Shown here piece after piece: positions 43,059-51,667 of a stretch of DNA of 64,000 bases. The DNA is taken from the NCBI GenBank assembly GCA_964420395.1, contig CAYQTJ010000004.1, positions 1-64,000 of the forward strand, written 5' to 3'. The notes beneath the pieces are model-generated. The model saw nothing but the letters and a program-made list of their open reading frames with translations. It ran no database searches and had not been told where the DNA came from. The position numbers were made by a program, and so were the translations under genes. The stretch's first letter is position 1; each line of letters begins with the position of its first letter. The stretch comes from CAVSZB01 sp964420395. Lineage in GTDB: Bacteria > Krumholzibacteriota > Krumholzibacteriia > LZORAL124-64-63.

Positions 43059-44165
43059 ATGGACGCCGCGGCGCGGCCGCCGCGTGGCCGGCGCCTGCTG
43101 GTGGTCGCGCCGAACTGGCTCGGCGATCTGATCATGGCCACGCCGGCCCTCGACCGGCTGGCGGAGGCGCGCGCCGCGGGGTGGTCGCCGGTGCTGAGCC
43201 TCCCCGCGCGCTGGGCCCCCCTGTTCGCCGGCGATTCCCGCTGCGACGCCCTGTTGCCCTGGGACCGCCAGGGTCGCCACGCCGGGATCCTCGGCGTGCC
43301 GCGGCTGGCCGCCCTGTGGCGGGGGGCGCGGGCGGAGGCGGTGGTGTTGATGCCCCCGTCGCTGCGTGTGGCGCTCGCCGCGCGCCTGGCCGGGATCCCG
43401 CTGCGTGCCGGTCACGCGACGGACGGGCGGCGGGCCCTGCTGAGCCACCCCCTGCCGCGCCCGCCGCGCGGTTCCCGGCACTTCAGCCGCGAGATGCTCG
43501 ATCTGGCCGAGGCGGCGCTCGCCGCGGTGGGGGGGGCGGCGGCCGGGGAGTCGGCGGCGCCGCGCCACCCGTCCCTGCCTGTCTGCGCGCGGGTGGCGCC
43601 CGATCCGCGGCTGGCGGGCGGTCCGCCGGTCTGGGCGCTGGGTGTGGGGACCACCTTCGGCGACGCCAAGAGCTGGCCGCCGGGTCGCCTCGCCGCCTTC
43701 GCCGCCCGGGCGGTCGGCGAGGAGGGGGTGCGGGTGCTGCTGCTGGGCGAGCCGGCGGGGCGGGCGGCGGCGGACGCGGCCCGGGCGGCCGGGGGCGCGC
43801 CGTGGCGGGAGACGCCGGAGGGGGGACCGGGCGTGGTCGATCTCGTCGGGCGCACCTCCCTGCTCGATGCGGTGGCGCTGTTGCGCGGCTGCGCGCTCTA
43901 TGTGGGCAACGATTCCGGGCTGATGCATCTGGCGGCGGCCCTCGGCACGCCGACGCTCGGGCTGTTCGGCTCCACGAGCCCGGCCTGGACGGCGCCGCGC
44001 GGCCCCCGCGCGGCGTGCGTCGTCGCGGAGGGGTTCGCCTGCTCGCCCTGCTACCTGCGGCGCTGCCCGCAGCCGCTCTTCTGCCTCGAAACGGTCACGC
44101 CGGGGCAGGTGCTGGAACGGGCCCGGGCGCTGCTGGCCGCGCCGGCGGAGGGGGAGCCGGAATGA
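43059..44165 (+). CDS. Glycosyltransferase family 9, heptosyltransferase II-like, copy 2
   Basis: This 368-residue protein is closest to WaaF-type heptosyltransferase II, which adds the second heptose of the LPS inner core. It has 'VVAPNWLGDLIMATPAL' at the N-terminus, 'WALGVGTTFGDAKSWPPGRL' at the ADP-heptose site, 'YVGNDSGLMHLAAALGTPTL' and 'GLFGSTSPAWTAPRG', followed by a cysteine-rich 'CSPCYLRRCP' region as in WaaF. The start lies two bases after the previous stop and the end overlaps gmhB by 4 bases (ATGA). Confidence 0.88.
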   Translation: MDAAARPPRGRRLLVVAPNWLGDLIMATPALDRLAEARAAGWSPVLSLPARWAPLFAGDSRCDALLPWDRQGRHAGILGVPRLAALWRGARAEAVVLMPPSLRVALAARLAGIPLRAGHATDGRRALLSHPLPRPPRGSRHFSREMLDLAEAALAAVGGAAAGESAAPRHPSLPVCARVAPDPRLAGGPPVWALGVGTTFGDAKSWPPGRLAAFAARAVGEEGVRVLLLGEPAGRAAADAARAAGGAPWRETPEGGPGVVDLVGRTSLLDAVALLRGCALYVGNDSGLMHLAAALGTPTLGLFGSTSPAWTAPRGPRAACVVAEGFACSPCYLRRCPQPLFCLETVTPGQVLERARALLAAPAEGEPE

Positions 44166-44764
44166 GCCTGTGGCTGCCGGAGGGGTGCCCCGAGGCGGAC
44201 GCCCGGAAGGACCGGACGGACGGTGGCGCCCTGTTCGTCGACCGCGACGGCGTGGTCATCGCGGACGCCGACTACCCGGCGGATCCGTCCGCCGTCCGGC
44301 TGCTGCCGGGCGCGGCGGCGGCCCTCGCGCGCGCCCGCGCCGCCGGCTACCTGGTGATCGGGGTGTCCAACCAGTCCGGCATCGGACGCGGTTACTACGG
44401 CGAGGCGGATTTCGCGGCGGTGCAGCGGCGCGTCGATGCGCAACTCGCCGCCGCCGGCGCCGGACTGGACGCGCTCTATTACTGTCCGCACGCCCCGGCG
44501 CAGGACTGCCGCTGCCGCAAGCCGCGGCCCGGCCTGCTGGAGGAGGCGGCGACGCGCTTCCGGTGGCGCGCCGACCGCTCCTGGCTGGTGGGCGACAAGC
44601 TGACGGACGCGGAACTGGCGCGGGCGGCGGGGCTGCGTCCCGTTCTGGTGCTGACCGGCAAGGCGGAGGCGCGGTCCGCCGGCCTCCCGCCCGACGGGGC
44701 GGTGCTGGTGGTGGCGGATCTGGCGGAGGCGGTCTCCCGCCTCCTGAGCGGGGAGCGGGCGTGA
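44162..44764 (+). CDS. gmhB: D-glycero-D-manno-heptose 1,7-bisphosphate phosphatase-like HAD protein
   Basis: This 200-residue HAD phosphatase of the HisB-N/GmhB type removes the 7-phosphate from the heptose bisphosphate precursor of ADP-heptose. Motifs: 'LFVDRDGVVIADADY' (nucleophile and acid aspartates), 'VIGVSNQSGIGRGYY', the zinc loop 'CPHAPAQDCRCRKPRPGLL' and 'SWLVGDKLTDAELARAAG'. Its place between heptosyltransferase-like genes supports the heptose assignment over histidinol phosphatase. Start and stop overlap the neighbours by 4 bases each (ATGA and GTGA). Confidence 0.9.
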   Translation: MSLWLPEGCPEADARKDRTDGGALFVDRDGVVIADADYPADPSAVRLLPGAAAALARARAAGYLVIGVSNQSGIGRGYYGEADFAAVQRRVDAQLAAAGAGLDALYYCPHAPAQDCRCRKPRPGLLEEAATRFRWRADRSWLVGDKLTDAELARAAGLRPVLVLTGKAEARSAGLPPDGAVLVVADLAEAVSRLLSGERA

Positions 44765-45987
44765 GCTGGCTGCTGGACGACCGACCGTTGCGGGCCATCC
44801 TCGTGACCCGGCTGCGCTACCTCGGCGACGTGGCGATGGCGACCGTCGTGGCGGAGGCGCTGCGCCGGGGCGATCCGCAAGTCGACCTCGGCTTCCTCTG
44901 CGAGGAGGCGTACGCGCCGGTGCTGGCCGGCCAGCCGTCCCTGCGGCGCGTGCACGTGCTGCGGACCAGGCGGCGCTCGGCGGACGCGCGGGCCCGGTCG
45001 GTGCGCGCCGACCCGCGCACCCTCGCGGTGGCGCCGGTCCTGCCCGACGATTGCGAACCGGCCGGCGGGGCCCACCTCGGCCTGCCGCACGGCGGCGGCG
45101 GCATAATGCGCGAACTGCGCACCGCCCGGTACGATCTGGCGGTCGATCTCCTGTTCAATCCGCGCAGCGCCCTGCTGCTCCGGCTGTCGGGGGCCGGGGC
45201 CCGGGTGGGGGGGCCGGCCGGTTGGCGGCGCCGGCTCTACACCCACCTGGCCGGGCCGGAGGCGCTGGACGGAGACCCGCAGCTGCGTCGGCTCGCGCCC
45301 GGCTGTCTCGGGGATCACCTGTCGCGGCTGGCGCCGCTGCGGCACGGGCCGAGCGGGCTGCCGTTCCTGGCGTGGTACCGGCGGGAGTACGCCGCCGCGC
45401 CGGCGAGGCCCCTGGTGGCCCGCCCCCCCCTGGGGGGAGGGGCGGCGCGCCGGGCCCTCGACGTGCTCGGCGTCGGGGGCGGGAACGGCTTCGTGCTGCT
45501 GGCTCCCGGTGCCACCTGGCCGAGCAAGGAGTGGCCGGCGGCGCGCTGGGCGCAGTTGGTCGGGCTGCTGGCGGCGCGGCAGGCGCGGCCGATCGTGCTC
45601 CTGTCGCCGCCGCTGCGGGGAGAGCTCTACGCGCCGCTGGCGCGCGAGGTGCCGCCGGGACGCGGCGGGCTGCTGCCGCCGCTGCCGCTGGTCGAGGTGC
45701 TGCGCACGGTGGCGGCCGCGGATCTCGTGGTGAGCGTGGACGGGGGGATCATGCACGCGGCGGTGGCGATGGACCGGCCGACCCTGGCGCTCTTCGGCCC
45801 CACCGATCCGGCGATCTGGTTCCCCTACCCCGGCCACGGCCGGCAGCGGGTGCTGGGGACCGCCCCCGCCTGCCACCCCTGCGACCGCCACGACTGCCAG
45901 GAGTTCGTCTGCCTGCCGGACCTCGCGGCGGACGCGGTGGCGGCGGCGGCGCTCTCCCTGCTGGCGACCGCCGGGAGCGACCGGTGA
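44761..45987 (+). CDS. Glycosyltransferase family 9, copy 3
   Basis: This 408-residue family 9 protein has 'ILVTRLRYLGDVAMATVVAE' at the N-terminus, 'LLAPGATWPSKEWPAARWAQ' at the nucleotide-sugar site and 'VSVDGGIMHAAVAMDRPTLA' with 'LFGPTDPAIWFPYPG' near the end, then a Cys/His-rich tail ('ACHPCDRHDCQEFVC'). A stretch of about 45 residues with no counterpart in standard heptosyltransferases lies around residues 75-120 ('RTRRRSADARARSVRADP'). It is translationally coupled at both ends by GTGA overlaps. The acceptor is unknown; additional core heptose is the simplest guess. Confidence 0.87.
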   Translation: MSWLLDDRPLRAILVTRLRYLGDVAMATVVAEALRRGDPQVDLGFLCEEAYAPVLAGQPSLRRVHVLRTRRRSADARARSVRADPRTLAVAPVLPDDCEPAGGAHLGLPHGGGGIMRELRTARYDLAVDLLFNPRSALLLRLSGAGARVGGPAGWRRRLYTHLAGPEALDGDPQLRRLAPGCLGDHLSRLAPLRHGPSGLPFLAWYRREYAAAPARPLVARPPLGGGAARRALDVLGVGGGNGFVLLAPGATWPSKEWPAARWAQLVGLLAARQARPIVLLSPPLRGELYAPLAREVPPGRGGLLPPLPLVEVLRTVAAADLVVSVDGGIMHAAVAMDRPTLALFGPTDPAIWFPYPGHGRQRVLGTAPACHPCDRHDCQEFVCLPDLAADAVAAAALSLLATAGSDR

Positions 45988-47039
45988 TCGGCGGAGCGGC
46001 GGCAGCTCCCGGCCGCGTGAGGAGCATCCTCGTGATCCGCCGGCGGGCCCTCGGAGACGCGCTGGTCACGCTGCCGGCCGTGTTGCGGCTGGCGGAGGCG
46101 TTCCCCGCGGCCCGGATCGACCTGGTCGTGGACCGCGCTTTCGCCGCGCTGCTCACCGGCCTGGCGCCGGGGCTGACGATCCTGCCGTGGCCGCCGGGGC
46201 GGGGCGAACGACCGCGCTGGATCGCCCGGCTGCGCGCGGCGCGGTACGACCTGGCGCTCGATTACCTCGGCAGCCCCCGCACGGCGCTCTGGACGGCGCT
46301 GACCGGCGCCCCGCTGCGGGTCGGCTACGCGCTGCGGGGGCGCGCCTGGGCCTACAACGTGCGCGTCCCGCGCAACCGGGACGGCGCGACGCCGCTGGCC
46401 GCCTTCGCCGGGGAGGCGTTCCTCGATCCGCTGCGGGCGCTCGGGCTGGCCCCGGCGCCGTGGCGGGCCGTTGGAGCGGCCGCCGCCCATCCGAACCCAG
46501 GCTCCGCGGGACCGTCCGGCCCGCGGATCGGCCTGGCCCTCGGCGCCACCTGGCCCGCGAAGGGGTGGCCGCTGGCGCACGCGGCCGAACTGGCGGCGCT
46601 GGCCGCGGCGGCGGGGGCGACCGTGCTGCTGCTGCCGGGGCCGGGCGAGGAGCGGCTGGCGGCCGAGTTCCGGAGCGTGGCGCCGGCGGCGGAGGTGGCG
46701 CCGCCGACCAGCCTCGTCGAACTCGCGGCGCTGCTGGCCACGCTCGACCTGCTGGTGGCCACCGATTGCGGCGCCCGTCACCTGGCCGCCGCGCTCGAGG
46801 TGCCGACCGTGACCCTGTTCGGCCCGACCGATCCCCGGGGCTGGAACCCCGCGGATCCGCGCCATGTTGCAGCACGGACCGGCGAGTCGTGCTCGCCGTG
46901 CGATCTCACGATCTGCCCGATCCCCGGTCATCCCTGCATGACCGGCTTGACCGGGTCGCTCGTCTGGGACAAGGTGCAGGCACTGCTGGCGCGCCGCGCG
47001 GCCGCGGACGGCCGGCGCGGGGAAGGGACGGGCGCATGA
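45984..47039 (+). CDS. Glycosyltransferase family 9, copy 4
   Basis: This 351-residue protein has 'ILVIRRRALGDALVTLPAVL' near the N-terminus, 'IGLALGATWPAKGWPLAHAA' and 'LVATDCGARHLAAALEVPTV' with 'LFGPTDPRGWNP' in the C-terminal domain, and a cysteine-containing tail ('CSPCDLTICPIPGHPC') much like copies 2 and 3. It is coupled to copy 3 by GTGA and to the DUF3108 gene by ATGA. Together the four copies would supply sequential transferases for a heptose-containing core oligosaccharide (inference). Confidence 0.88.
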   Translation: MIGGAAAAPGRVRSILVIRRRALGDALVTLPAVLRLAEAFPAARIDLVVDRAFAALLTGLAPGLTILPWPPGRGERPRWIARLRAARYDLALDYLGSPRTALWTALTGAPLRVGYALRGRAWAYNVRVPRNRDGATPLAAFAGEAFLDPLRALGLAPAPWRAVGAAAAHPNPGSAGPSGPRIGLALGATWPAKGWPLAHAAELAALAAAAGATVLLLPGPGEERLAAEFRSVAPAAEVAPPTSLVELAALLATLDLLVATDCGARHLAAALEVPTVTLFGPTDPRGWNPADPRHVAARTGESCSPCDLTICPIPGHPCMTGLTGSLVWDKVQALLARRAAADGRRGEGTGA

Positions 47040-47866
47040 CGGGGCGGAAGCAGGGGGCGACGTGGCTCGCGGCGACCCTCGTATCGGCATGGCTCGTGGC
47101 GGCGTCGGCGGGGTCGGCGTCGGCCCAGGCCGGGACCGACAGCCTGCCGGCCGGTGCGCCGGCGGCGGGGGCCGGTCCCGATTCCGCGGCCGTTGTCCCG
47201 TTCGCGCCGGGCGAGCGGCTGGTCTTCTCCATCGACTACGGACCGGTCAACGCCGGCGAGGGCACGCTGGAGGTGCGGGGGCTGGTCGAGACCGACGGGC
47301 ACCCCTGCTATCTGATCGAGAGCCGTGCCTCGTCCAATCGATTCTTCTCCGCCTTCTACATGGTGCGGGACAAGGTCGTCTCGCATGTCGACGTGGCGCG
47401 CCTCTACTCCCGCTACTTCGCGAAGCGGCTGCGGGAGGGGGAGTACCGGCAGAACATCGAGGTGCGGTTCGACCAGGTGGCCGGGAAGGCGCACTATGCC
47501 GACGGGCGGACTTTTGATACCATGCCGGGCGTCCACGACGTGCTGTCGGCCTTCTATTTCGTGCGGACGCTCGCGCTCGAGCCGGGCCGGACCTACCACG
47601 TCGACACCCACAGTTCGCGCAAGAACTATCCGCTGGAAGTCATCGTGCACGGGCGGGAGAGGGTGAAGGTGCCGGCGGGGGAGTTCGACTGCCTGGTGGT
47701 GGAGCCGGTGATCCTGGGCGACGGCCTGTTCCAGCACGAGGGCAGCCTGACCATCTGGCTGACCGACGACGCCCGCAAGATGCCGGTCCTCATGAAGACC
47801 AAGGTGAAGGTCGGGTCGATCGACGCCTCGCTCAAGGAGTTCGTGACGGGAGGGGCGCCGCGCTGA
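47036..47866 (+). CDS. DUF3108 domain exported protein
   Basis: This 276-residue exported protein has an N-terminal signal peptide (residues about 7-31, ending 'SASAQA') and a DUF3108 beta-barrel-like domain: 'GERLVFSIDYGPVNAGEGTL', 'YLIESRASSNRFFSAFYMVR', 'TFDTMPGVHDVLSAFYFVRT' and 'WLTDDARKMPVLMKTKVKVG'. The family is common in Gram-negative envelope loci, and its molecular function is not firmly established. It probably acts in the periplasm. The ATG overlaps the stop of the fourth GT9 gene, tying it to LPS-core assembly. Confidence 0.85.
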   Translation: MTGRKQGATWLAATLVSAWLVAASAGSASAQAGTDSLPAGAPAAGAGPDSAAVVPFAPGERLVFSIDYGPVNAGEGTLEVRGLVETDGHPCYLIESRASSNRFFSAFYMVRDKVVSHVDVARLYSRYFAKRLREGEYRQNIEVRFDQVAGKAHYADGRTFDTMPGVHDVLSAFYFVRTLALEPGRTYHVDTHSSRKNYPLEVIVHGRERVKVPAGEFDCLVVEPVILGDGLFQHEGSLTIWLTDDARKMPVLMKTKVKVGSIDASLKEFVTGGAPR

Positions 47867-47888
47867 GGCGGGGCCCGGGGAGGGATCC

Positions 47889-48917
47889 GTGTCGTCATCG
47901 GGGAACGACGGTCGGTCGCCTGGCCTGCCGCTGCGCGGCTGGCCGGAGGTCGACCTGGACCGGGTGCGTCGGCTCCCGTTCCAGGCGCGCCTGAACAAGG
48001 TCTCCATCGACGACTTCGGCCGGCCGTCCGCCCCGGGCGACGGCGGCGGCGCGTGGAACCGCTGGCTCGACGGCCTGCCACGGCTGCTGGCGGCGGACAA
48101 CCTGCGCCTGCTCGTGGCCCGGCTGCGGGAGGCCCGGCGCGACCGCCGCGTCATCCTCTGGCTGCTCGGCGGGCACGTCGTCAAGACCGGCCTCGCCCCC
48201 TACCTGATCGACCTGATGGATCGCGGCTACCTGACGGCCGTGGCGATGAACGGCTCGGCCTCCATCCATGACGTGGAGGCGGCGCTGTTCGGTCGCACCA
48301 GCGAGGACGTGGCGCGGAATCTCGAGGACGGCAGCTTCGGGATGGTCGCCGAAACCGGCGACTTCTTCCGCGCGGCCTACCGCGAGGCCTTCGCGGACGG
48401 ATGCGGCATGGGCGAAGGGGTCGCCCGGAAGCTCGAGCGGGCGGCCGCGCCCCATCGCGACCGGAGCGTGCTGCACGGAGCCTGGCGGCGCGACCTGCCG
48501 TGCACCGTGCACGTCGCCATCGGCACCGACATCATCCATCAGCAGCCCGGCGCCGACGGCGCGGCCATCGGCGAGTTGACGATGCGCGACTTCCGCGTGC
48601 TGGCCGAGGTGACGCGCGGCCTGGCGCCGGTCGGCGTGGTGGTCAACCTGGGCTCGGCGGTGGTCATGCCGGAGGTGTTCCTGAAGGCCTATACGGTCGC
48701 GCGCAATCTGGGCTGTCGCCCCGACCGACTGACGACCGCCAATCTGGACATGCTCCAGCACTACCGACCGCGCGAGAACGTGCTGCAGCGCCCCACCGCG
48801 CTCGGCGGCGACGCGATCCCGCTGACCGGTCACCACGAGATCATGGTGCCGCTGCTGCACGCGCTGCTGGTCGACGCGGATGACGCCGACGCGGGCGCGC
48901 GGCGGGGGCCGGCATGA
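47889..48917 (+). CDS. Deoxyhypusine-synthase-like conserved protein
   Basis: This 342-residue cytoplasmic protein resembles the deoxyhypusine synthase NAD-binding fold: 'VILWLLGGHVVKTGLAPYLI', 'MNGSASIHDVEAALFGRTSE', 'LEDGSFGMVAETGDFF', 'CTVHVAIGTDIIHQQPGADG', 'NLGSAVVMPEVFLKAYTVAR' and 'ITGHHEIMVPLL'-type ending. Classical deoxyhypusine synthase modifies eIF5A, which bacteria lack, and the active-site lysine context was not identified, so another substrate (perhaps a polyamine or sugar-linked compound) must be assumed. It sits inside the envelope-glycan operon and overlaps the next gene by ATGA. The family assignment is from memory of motifs. Confidence 0.55.
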   Translation: MSSSGNDGRSPGLPLRGWPEVDLDRVRRLPFQARLNKVSIDDFGRPSAPGDGGGAWNRWLDGLPRLLAADNLRLLVARLREARRDRRVILWLLGGHVVKTGLAPYLIDLMDRGYLTAVAMNGSASIHDVEAALFGRTSEDVARNLEDGSFGMVAETGDFFRAAYREAFADGCGMGEGVARKLERAAAPHRDRSVLHGAWRRDLPCTVHVAIGTDIIHQQPGADGAAIGELTMRDFRVLAEVTRGLAPVGVVVNLGSAVVMPEVFLKAYTVARNLGCRPDRLTTANLDMLQHYRPRENVLQRPTALGGDAIPLTGHHEIMVPLLHALLVDADDADAGARRGPA

Positions 48918-50506
48918 GGAGCCGCGGACGCGCCGACTCCGCCTGGGTGCCCGACCCGGCCTGGCTCCATCCGGACCGGGCGGCGCAGGACGCCGAGGGG
49001 ATCAGCGGCGGCTTCCTGCTGCTGGTCACGCTGCTGGCGGCGGTGGTGCGGTTCTACCACCTCGGCGGGCAGCCGCTCTGGGTCGACGAGGAGATGACCT
49101 GGGCGATGATCCGCCCCGACGCAGGGCTGTCGTTCGGCCGCCAGCTGCTCGACGAGATCCAGGGACCGCTCTATCTCGCGGCGAGCTGGCCGCTGGCGCG
49201 GGAGTTCGGGCTGTCGGAGTCGTGGGTGCGGGCGCCGGCGGCGCTGGCCGGCGTGCTGGCGGTGCCGCTGGCCGGGCTGCTCGGGCGGCGGCTGTGCGGG
49301 GCGCGCACGGGGCGCCTGCTGGCGCTCCTGCTGGCCGTCAGTCCGTTCCACCTCTGGTACAGCCAGGAGGCGCGGGGCTACAGCTTCCTGGTGCTGTTCG
49401 CGATCCTCTCGACCCTGGCCTTCCTGCGGCTCGCGGAGTCGCCGCGCGGCGGACGGGCGGCGGCCTACGCGCTGGCCGCGGCCGCGATGGCCTGGAGCAA
49501 TCTGTCGGGGCTGTTCCTGATCGGGGCGCAGGCCGTGGCGGTCCTGATCGTGGTGCGTCCCCGGGGCGCGCGTGCCCGCTGGCTCTGGGTGGCCGCCTTC
49601 GGCCTGGTGGGGCTGGGGGTCCTGCCGTGGCTGCTGCGGGCGTCGGGCATCCTCGCCGTGGACCGGCTGCTGCCGGGGGCGGCGGCCGGCGCGGCGCTGA
49701 GGGGGGAAACCACCTTCAGCCCGCTGGCCCTGCCGTTCACCCTGTTCGCCTTCCTCTTCGGCTACAGCCTCGGCCCGTCGCTCGCGGAACTGCACCAGGC
49801 GGATCGCCTGGGGGTGGTGCGGGCGCACTGGCCGGTGCTGGCCGCGGCGGCCACCGCCGCCGCGGTGGTGCTCGCGGCCGGCGTGGCGCGCCTGGGTCGC
49901 CGCACCGGGACCCTGCTCGCGCTCTGGATCCTGTTGCCGGCCGCGGCGATCAGCCTGCTGGCGCTGCAGAACGTGAAGCCGTTCAATCCCCGATACCTGG
50001 CGGCGACCTTCCCGCTGGTGCTGCTGGTCGCGGCCCGCGGCCTGGGGGGGCTGCCACGGCGCCTGGGCCGGGCGGGCGGTTTCCTGCTCTGCGGGCTCTG
50101 CCTCTGGTCGCTCTGGGGCTACCACGGCGACCCGCGCTACGCGAAGGAGGACGTGCGGGACGCGGCGGCGTGGGTCGGGGGGCGGGCCGAAGCGGGCGAT
50201 CCGGTGATCGTGCCGGTGATCACCCGGGTCTGGAACCTCTATCACCAGGGACCGGGCCGCGTCGTGCCGATGTGGGAATCGACCACGGTCGCCGATGCCG
50301 CCACCGCGCGCGCCTTCCTGGTCCCGCGGATGGCCGGCGCCGCCCACGGCTTCCTGGTGCTGTCGCGAGCCTGGGAGATCGACCCCGACGGTCGGCTGGC
50401 CGCCGCGCTGGCTAGCGAGGCGCGCGTGGTCGAAGAGGTGCGTTTCCCCGGCGTGCGGGTGATGGAGTGGAGGCGCGAGCCGCCCCGGGCGGGGGACGGG
50501 CCATGA
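48914..50506 (+). CDS. GT39/ArnT-like membrane glycosyltransferase
   Basis: This 530-residue polytopic protein has about ten to twelve hydrophobic helices and resembles PMT/ArnT-type transferases that use polyprenyl-phosphate sugars at the periplasmic face. The first periplasmic loop holds the acidic 'PLWVDEEMTWAM' motif (DE pair typical of GT-C enzymes), then 'GPLYLAASWPLAREF' and 'LWYSQEARGYSFL', common in this class. The C-terminal 120 residues form a periplasmic domain. The ATG overlaps the preceding stop and its own stop overlaps the next start. It may decorate lipid A, core or a protein. Confidence 0.87.
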   Translation: MRSRGRADSAWVPDPAWLHPDRAAQDAEGISGGFLLLVTLLAAVVRFYHLGGQPLWVDEEMTWAMIRPDAGLSFGRQLLDEIQGPLYLAASWPLAREFGLSESWVRAPAALAGVLAVPLAGLLGRRLCGARTGRLLALLLAVSPFHLWYSQEARGYSFLVLFAILSTLAFLRLAESPRGGRAAAYALAAAAMAWSNLSGLFLIGAQAVAVLIVVRPRGARARWLWVAAFGLVGLGVLPWLLRASGILAVDRLLPGAAAGAALRGETTFSPLALPFTLFAFLFGYSLGPSLAELHQADRLGVVRAHWPVLAAAATAAAVVLAAGVARLGRRTGTLLALWILLPAAAISLLALQNVKPFNPRYLAATFPLVLLVAARGLGGLPRRLGRAGGFLLCGLCLWSLWGYHGDPRYAKEDVRDAAAWVGGRAEAGDPVIVPVITRVWNLYHQGPGRVVPMWESTTVADAATARAFLVPRMAGAAHGFLVLSRAWEIDPDGRLAAALASEARVVEEVRFPGVRVMEWRREPPRAGDGP

Positions 50507-51189
50507 GCCACGATCTCTTCGCGGCGCGGGGGGGCTTCGACGCCTTCCTGGGCGACGCCGCGGGCGACCTGCCGCGCCCGGACACCGTCCCGTTCGCCGT
50601 GGGCAAGCGGCTGTTCGACCTGGCCGCCGCGCTCGGCGGCCTGCTGCTGCTGCTGCCGCTCTTCCCGTTCCTCGTGCTCCTGATCCGTCTCGACACCCCG
50701 GGGCCGATCTTCTTCCGCCAGGAGCGGGTCGGGCGGTACGGGCGCCGGTTCACCTGCTGGAAGTTCCGCTCCATGGTGTGCGATGCCGAGGCGCGCAAGC
50801 GGGACATCTCCTATCTCAACGAAGCCACCGGCGCCGCCTTCAAGATCAAGGACGATCCGCGCATCACCGGCGTCGGCCGGTTCATTCGGCGCAGCAGCCT
50901 CGACGAATTCCCGCAGCTGTTCAACGTCCTGCGGGGGGAGATGTCGATCGTCGGACCGCGGCCGCAGATCCCCGACGAGGTGGCACAGTACACGCCACGA
51001 CAGGCCGCGCGCCTGCTCGTCAAGCCGGGGCTGACCTGCCTGTGGCAGGTGTCGGGGCGCAGCCAGCTCGATTTCGAGGAGTGGATGTCGCTGGACCTGG
51101 AATACGTGCGGCGCCGCAGCCTCGGCCTCGACTTCTGGATCCTGGGCCGCACCCTGCCGGCGGTCATCGAGCGCAAAGGCGCGTACTAG
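50503..51189 (+). CDS. Bacterial sugar transferase (undecaprenyl-phosphate sugar-1-phosphate transferase)
   Basis: This 228-residue monotopic phosphoglycosyl transferase of the PglC/WcaJ C-terminal type has an N-terminal hydrophobic hairpin (residues about 30-52), 'GPIFFRQERVGRYGRRFTCW', 'KFRSMVCDAE' (the DE-type catalytic pair is in this region), 'RRSSLDEFPQLFNVLRGEMS', 'IVGPRPQIPDE' and 'KPGLTCLWQVSGRS'. It lacks the four-helix N-terminal part of full-length WbaP/WcaJ, so it is the minimal form. With the WecA-like gene at 17709, it is the second lipid-linked glycan initiator in the window, so two glycans are probably built. Confidence 0.92.
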   Translation: MSHDLFAARGGFDAFLGDAAGDLPRPDTVPFAVGKRLFDLAAALGGLLLLLPLFPFLVLLIRLDTPGPIFFRQERVGRYGRRFTCWKFRSMVCDAEARKRDISYLNEATGAAFKIKDDPRITGVGRFIRRSSLDEFPQLFNVLRGEMSIVGPRPQIPDEVAQYTPRQAARLLVKPGLTCLWQVSGRSQLDFEEWMSLDLEYVRRRSLGLDFWILGRTLPAVIERKGAY

Positions 51190-51197
51190 GGGGCCTC

Positions 51198-51572
51198 TTG
51201 CTCGGACTCGGGGCCGACCTGGTGGAGGTTTCGCGCGTGGAGGCGCTGCTGCGGCGTCACGGCGCCCGCTTCCGGGAGCGGATCTCGAGCGCGGCCGAGC
51301 TGGCCGGCGGTCCCGCGGCGACCGCCGCCGGCGAGGCGGCGGCGCTGGCGGAGCGCTGGGCGGCCAAGGAGGCCTGCCTGAAGGCGCTGGGGGCGGGCGC
51401 CGCCGGCGTGCCCCTGTCGGCGATCGAGGTGATCGCCGGGCGGGAGGGGGCGCCGGCGCTGCGGCTGCGGGGGGCCGCGGCGGCGGCGCTGGCGGCGATG
51501 GGGGGCAGCTCGGCCCACCTCGCGCTCGCGCGGGCCGGCGACTGGGCCGCGGCGCTCGTGGCGATCGCCTGA
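51198..51572 (+). CDS. acpS: Holo-[acyl-carrier-protein] synthase
   Basis: This 124-residue protein transfers 4'-phosphopantetheine from CoA to apo-ACP. The two metal and CoA signatures are present: 'GLGADLVEVSRVEALLRRHG' at the N-terminus (Asp) and 'ALAERWAAKEACLKALG' in the middle (Glu and Lys). The family's 'F(Y)T..E' segment is shortened and alanine-rich here, so the protein is somewhat diverged. The start is a TTG behind TAGGGGG, eight bases after the sugar transferase stop; a normal ATG is absent. No fatty-acid genes are adjacent. Confidence 0.85.
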   Translation: MLGLGADLVEVSRVEALLRRHGARFRERISSAAELAGGPAATAAGEAAALAERWAAKEACLKALGAGAAGVPLSAIEVIAGREGAPALRLRGAAAAALAAMGGSSAHLALARAGDWAAALVAIA

Positions 51573-51667
51573 GATGACGCGGCGGAGGGAGCTTGCCCGG
51601 CCGCGCTCCTGCGGATATCATCCGGCTGCCGACGATCGGGCGAAACCGCGGTCGTTCCGGGAGGGAC

